Below, piece after piece: positions 4,923 to 6,797 of a stretch of DNA of 6,797 bases (within the stretch, counting starts at the first letter, position 1; every line of letters begins with the position of its first letter). The notes below the pieces were generated by a model, which did no database searches, was not told the DNA's origin, and was given only the letters and a program-made list of their open reading frames with translations. The DNA comes from Bog-950 sp964620645 (GTDB lineage Bacteria; Bacteroidota; Bacteroidia; Chitinophagales; LD1), in the NCBI GenBank assembly GCA_964620645.1, contig CAZUHU010000196.1, positions 1 through 6,797 of the forward strand, in the 5' to 3' direction. Both the position numbers and the translations under genes were made by a program.

Positions 4923-5441
4923 TTAAGGTGCAGCTACACTTATTACAGCGCCATCCCACTCGGTAAGGTTGGGCGTTCTGCTTTGCCCGCCAAAATCTTC
5001 AGCATCCATATTCAGGTAAGGGCGGGCCGGAATATTGCCTGTAGTTATTTTACCCGTGATAACTATTTGATCTACCGGATGACTGCTGTCGCCAACCGCG
5101 GTTATAACTGTAGATGAAGGGGTGTAAGTTACCCTTAAGGTGCTGTTGGGGCTGGTTTGCGCATCGTAGGCATCAAAAATGGAAGGTACCGCTATCCGGG
5201 CCAGTTTAACACCTCCGCTGTCTTTAACACTTAGCTCAAAGGTAAGGGTATCGTTAAAGCCATAGGTAATGGGGCATTCGGCTTCGTGACCGCCGCCGGG
5301 GCTGCTTTGTATGCATTGCCCAGCAGGGCCCTGCACCAGTAATGTTATAACCGGTGGCGTAGTATCCGTTTGCGGAATGGTGGTTTGGCATGCCGCCAGG
5401 CTGCATAGGGCTGCAGCGGCCAGTAAGAATTGCTTCATCAT
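4923..5441 (-). CDS. Small secreted lipoprotein of unknown function
   Basis: The protein has 172 residues and begins MMKQFLLAAAALCSLAAC. This is a clear type II signal peptide with lipobox L15-A16-A17-C18, so Cys18 should be lipidated and the protein anchored to a membrane outside the cytoplasm. The next residues, QTTIPQTD, lack the acidic run that marks surface export in several Bacteroidota, so a periplasm-facing position is more likely (inference). The mature part is rich in Thr, Ser, Pro and Gly, with a TDTTPPVITL opening and alternating hydrophobic stretches such as TLTFELSVKD. That resembles a beta-sandwich. Two further cysteines, in GQC and AEC, lie about 16 residues apart and could form a disulfide. 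Tandem ATGs at 5441 and 5438 are both possible starts. A TTG at 5465 in the same frame is rejected because it overlaps the -7 box. No family recognised. Confidence 0.78.
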   Translation of the reverse strand: MMKQFLLAAAALCSLAACQTTIPQTDTTPPVITLLVQGPAGQCIQSSPGGGHEAECPITYGFNDTLTFELSVKDSGGVKLARIAVPSIFDAYDAQTSPNSTLRVTYTPSSTVITAVGDSSHPVDQIVITGKITTGNIPARPYLNMDAEDFGGQSRTPNLTEWDGAVISVAAP

Positions 5442-5444
5442 AGT

Positions 5445-5466
5445 TTTGCGTTTTTTATAACGCAAA
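5445..5466. promoter_or_regulatory. Perfect 8-bp inverted repeat between lipoprotein promoter and start codon
   Basis: TTTGCGTT (5445-5452) and AACGCAAA (5459-5466) are perfect complements with a six-base TTTTAT spacer. One arm overlaps the last bases of the -7 box and the other ends three bases from the ATG at 5441. This placement suits an operator that would block initiation. If transcription starts a few bases earlier than expected it could instead be a leader hairpin. Confidence 0.5.
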
Positions 5467-5493
5467 GCTGCTGGCCAGGGCCTGTTCAGGCAA
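5463..5493 (-). promoter_or_regulatory. Promoter (TTG-N20-CAGCTTTG) of the lipoprotein gene
   Basis: On the minus strand TTG (5493-5491) is followed after 20 bases by CAGCTTTG (5470-5463), which has one deviation (C for T) from TAnnTTTG. A nine-base A-run (T9 at 5499-5507 on the plus strand) lies just upstream. A short inverted repeat GCCTG-TT-CAGGC (5480-5491) fills the -33 side of the spacer. The expected leader is about 15-20 bases. Confidence 0.5.
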
Positions 5494-5541
5494 TCCGATT
5501 TTTTTTTAAAATGAAGTTTCCAAAGGGCGGGTACGCTGCTT

Positions 5542-5576
5542 TGTTGTCACCCTTCCACAAGCTCTGGATGACAACA
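5542..5576. repeat. Palindromic intergenic repeat 1 (TGTTGTCA arms)
   Basis: TGTTGTCACCC (5542-5552) and GGATGACAACA (5566-5576) are complementary at 10 of 11 bases around a 13-base centre. On the minus strand the core reads GTCATCCAGAGCTTGTGG. That resembles the GTCATGCTGAGCTTGTCG-type repeat I remember from many Bacteroidota intergenic regions. Confidence 0.55.
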
Positions 5577-5607
5577 GGACAATGTAATGCGCAGGCCTAT
5601 AATGTCA

Positions 5608-5650
5608 GTCTGATCCCGAACGTTCGGGATGTCGAAGACCGACCTCAGAC
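5608..5650. repeat. Palindromic intergenic repeat 2 with perfect 18-bp palindrome
   Basis: ATCCCGAACGTTCGGGAT (5613-5630) is a perfect 18-bp palindrome. It is enclosed by GTCTGA (5608-5613) and TCAGAC (5645-5650). The flanks TCAGTCTGA and TCGAAGACCGACCTCAGAC look like another member of the TCGAAG-containing REP-like family. There is no coding frame here that I would defend. Confidence 0.6.
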
Positions 5651-5665
5651 CACGTTTTCATTCAC

Positions 5666-5699
5666 CTTCCCGCCTCCCGATAGCCATCGGGACAGGAAG
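5666..5699. repeat. Palindromic intergenic repeat 3 (TCCCGAT-AGCC-ATCGGGA hairpin)
   Basis: A 7-bp stem TCCCGAT/ATCGGGA (5675-5681 with 5686-5692) closes an AGCC tetraloop. Beyond a small internal loop, CTTCC (5666-5670) pairs with GGAAG (5695-5699). It lies just beyond the kinase stop codon on the minus strand, so it may define the 3' end of that mRNA. No T-tract follows, so I do not call it a terminator. Confidence 0.55.
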
Positions 5700-5712
5700 A
5701 CAAATCTTTAAA

Positions 5713-6797
5713 CTACTTAGGTAATGTAAAATGGAAGGTACTGCCCTGGCCCGGTACGGAGTTAGCCCAGATACGGCCGCCGTGTTTTTCAATTGCCTTT
5801 TGGCATACCGCAAGGCCTATACCCGTACCCTGAAACTCGTTATCGCTGTGTAAGCGCTTAAATATCTTAAATATCTGGTCGGCGTATTTCTCTTCAAAGC
5901 CTATACCGTTATCGGTAACATCAAACTGCCAGTATTGGCCTTTATCGTGCACTTTAACATCAACCGTTTTGGCCTCGCTGCGGTTATACTTCATGCCGTT
6001 TTCCACCAGGTTCTGGAACAACTCCAACAGCATTGTGTCGTTACCTTTTACCACCGGCAGTTTATCGCAGGTAACTTTGGCGTTATTGGTTTGTATAGCC
6101 TCCTTAAGGCCGTTGAGTACTTTGCCCATTACGGAGTTAAGGTCCACTTCCTTAATAAAATCAAGCTGCTGTTCCATACGGCTATATTGTAATATATCGC
6201 GTATTAGGTCGCTCATTTTATTAGCTCCTTCAATAGAGAAGTTGATGTACTCCTGCCCTTCTGCGTCAATGCTATCCTTATACTTACGGCGCAACAGCGA
6301 TAGGTAAGATATAATCGTACGTATCGGCTGTTTCATATCGTGGCTTACCACGTAGGCAAACTCTTCCAGCTCGCGGTTGCTAAGCTCCAGTTTGCGGGCT
6401 TTGCTTTCCAATTCCAACTGCGCTGTTTTCAAATCGGTAATATCCCTAATGATAACCAGGTATTCGTTTGCTTTAAACGGCGCCAGTATTACTTTAAAGA
6501 AACGGCCGGCACGTATGGCAGTATCCTGGTATTCAAACGAGCGCACAAAGTCAGTTTCAATAACCTCGTTAAGTGCATCGTTAAACTGTGCAGCAATGGC
6601 ATCGGGCAGTACGTTGTAGAAACTCTTGCCGGCAAGGTCGTAATCAGGTATGTAAGGGTCAAGCGTGCTGTATTGGTTGGTACCAGTAAACTCGCCGTTT
6701 TTATCTACTATGTACAGCCAATCCGGCAATGCGCGCAGAATAAACTCATTGGTTAACTGCGCCTCGTGCAGGCGGGTTTCGGTGCGCAGGCGGGTAA
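5713..6797 (-). CDS. PAS-domain sensor histidine kinase (5' end outside window)
   Basis: The open frame runs from TAG at 5715-5713 to the right edge, so the N-terminus is missing. A TTG at 6729 is not a real start, because protein-like sequence (TRLRTETRLHEAQLTNEFILRAL) continues to the edge; residues below are counted from that TTG. A PAS domain (about 1-98, PDWLYIVDKNG to RDITDL) leads through a coiled coil (about 99-122) into HisKA with phospho-acceptor His130 in VSHDMKQPIRT. The HATPase domain has an N box FQNLVENGMKYN (238-249), G1 DNGIGF (273-278), the F box IFKIFKRLH (286-294) and G2 GTGIGLA (301-307), ending at residue 338. All catalytic motifs look intact. The visible part has no membrane segment. 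No response regulator is in view, so the partner and signal are unknown. The gene ends before a cluster of palindromic repeats. Confidence 0.93.
   Translation of the reverse strand, partial: TRLRTETRLHEAQLTNEFILRALPDWLYIVDKNGEFTGTNQYSTLDPYIPDYDLAGKSFYNVLPDAIAAQFNDALNEVIETDFVRSFEYQDTAIRAGRFFKVILAPFKANEYLVIIRDITDLKTAQLELESKARKLELSNRELEEFAYVVSHDMKQPIRTIISYLSLLRRKYKDSIDAEGQEYINFSIEGANKMSDLIRDILQYSRMEQQLDFIKEVDLNSVMGKVLNGLKEAIQTNNAKVTCDKLPVVKGNDTMLLELFQNLVENGMKYNRSEAKTVDVKVHDKGQYWQFDVTDNGIGFEEKYADQIFKIFKRLHSDNEFQGTGIGLAVCQKAIEKHGGRIWANSVPGQGSTFHFTLPK

Noticed and set aside
5430..5711. 93-residue plus-strand open frame
   Set aside because: It runs through the lipoprotein promoter and three palindromic repeats, has no domain-like composition, and its length follows from the repeats lacking stops in that frame.
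6727..6729. TTG as the start of the histidine kinase
   Set aside because: The frame continues without a stop to the window edge and encodes a plausible coiled-coil segment, so the gene is simply cut by the window.
5935..6756. Several plus-strand open frames opposite the histidine kinase
   Set aside because: All are antisense to intact HisKA, HATPase and PAS coding sequence and have no recognisable features.

Overview
The window looks like a chromosomal segment of a Bacteroidota bacterium, probably from the Sphingobacteriales/Chitinophagales side. This is inferred from style and not proven. The supports are TAnnTTTG-type -7 boxes in place of sigma70 -35/-10 pairs, weak Shine-Dalgarno use, a YbiT-like ABC-F protein with an inactive second Walker A, a PAS histidine kinase with an SHDMKQP phospho-acceptor box, an LAAC lipoprotein, and several families of short palindromic and 8-bp-periodic intergenic repeats.

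Layout. (1) 2-358 (+) is the C-terminal end of an unidentified tail-anchored membrane protein. It converges, with a 2-base gap, on (2) a minus-strand pair: a CoA-pyrophosphatase-type Nudix hydrolase (1542-901) followed 42 bases later by a DinB-superfamily protein (858-361). (3) A 204-bp divergent intergenic region holds a -7-like box for each direction. It leads into (4) an ABC-F ATPase (1747-3387, +), which ends in an 8-bp-periodic repeat and a strong intrinsic terminator. (5) From about 3511 to 4780 lies an AT-richer accessory insert. It has a REP-like palindromic element, a DUF559 (PD-(D/E)XK/Vsr-fold) nuclease-like gene, another palindrome copy, and an orphan three-helix membrane protein on the minus strand. 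(6) A minus-strand terminator preceded by a large nested hairpin belongs to the next gene, a small secreted lipoprotein (5441-4923). (7) A 220-bp gap holds three palindromic repeats of different types. (8) A PAS/HisKA/HATPase sensor kinase (minus) runs off the right edge.

How the genes fit together. Nudix plus DinB look like a small housekeeping or detoxification operon. The ABC-F protein is a self-contained translation-factor unit. The lipoprotein and the kinase are transcribed the same way but are separated by repeats and a separate promoter, so nothing shows that they cooperate. The best candidate for an undescribed system is the DUF559 gene bracketed by inverted and direct copies of a GC-rich palindrome (core CCGCCAGCGG). 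Two of those copies differ by paired, stem-preserving substitutions. The second candidate is the nested-hairpin RNA in the 3' region of the lipoprotein transcript. No tRNA, rRNA, CRISPR array, transposase or integrase is visible.
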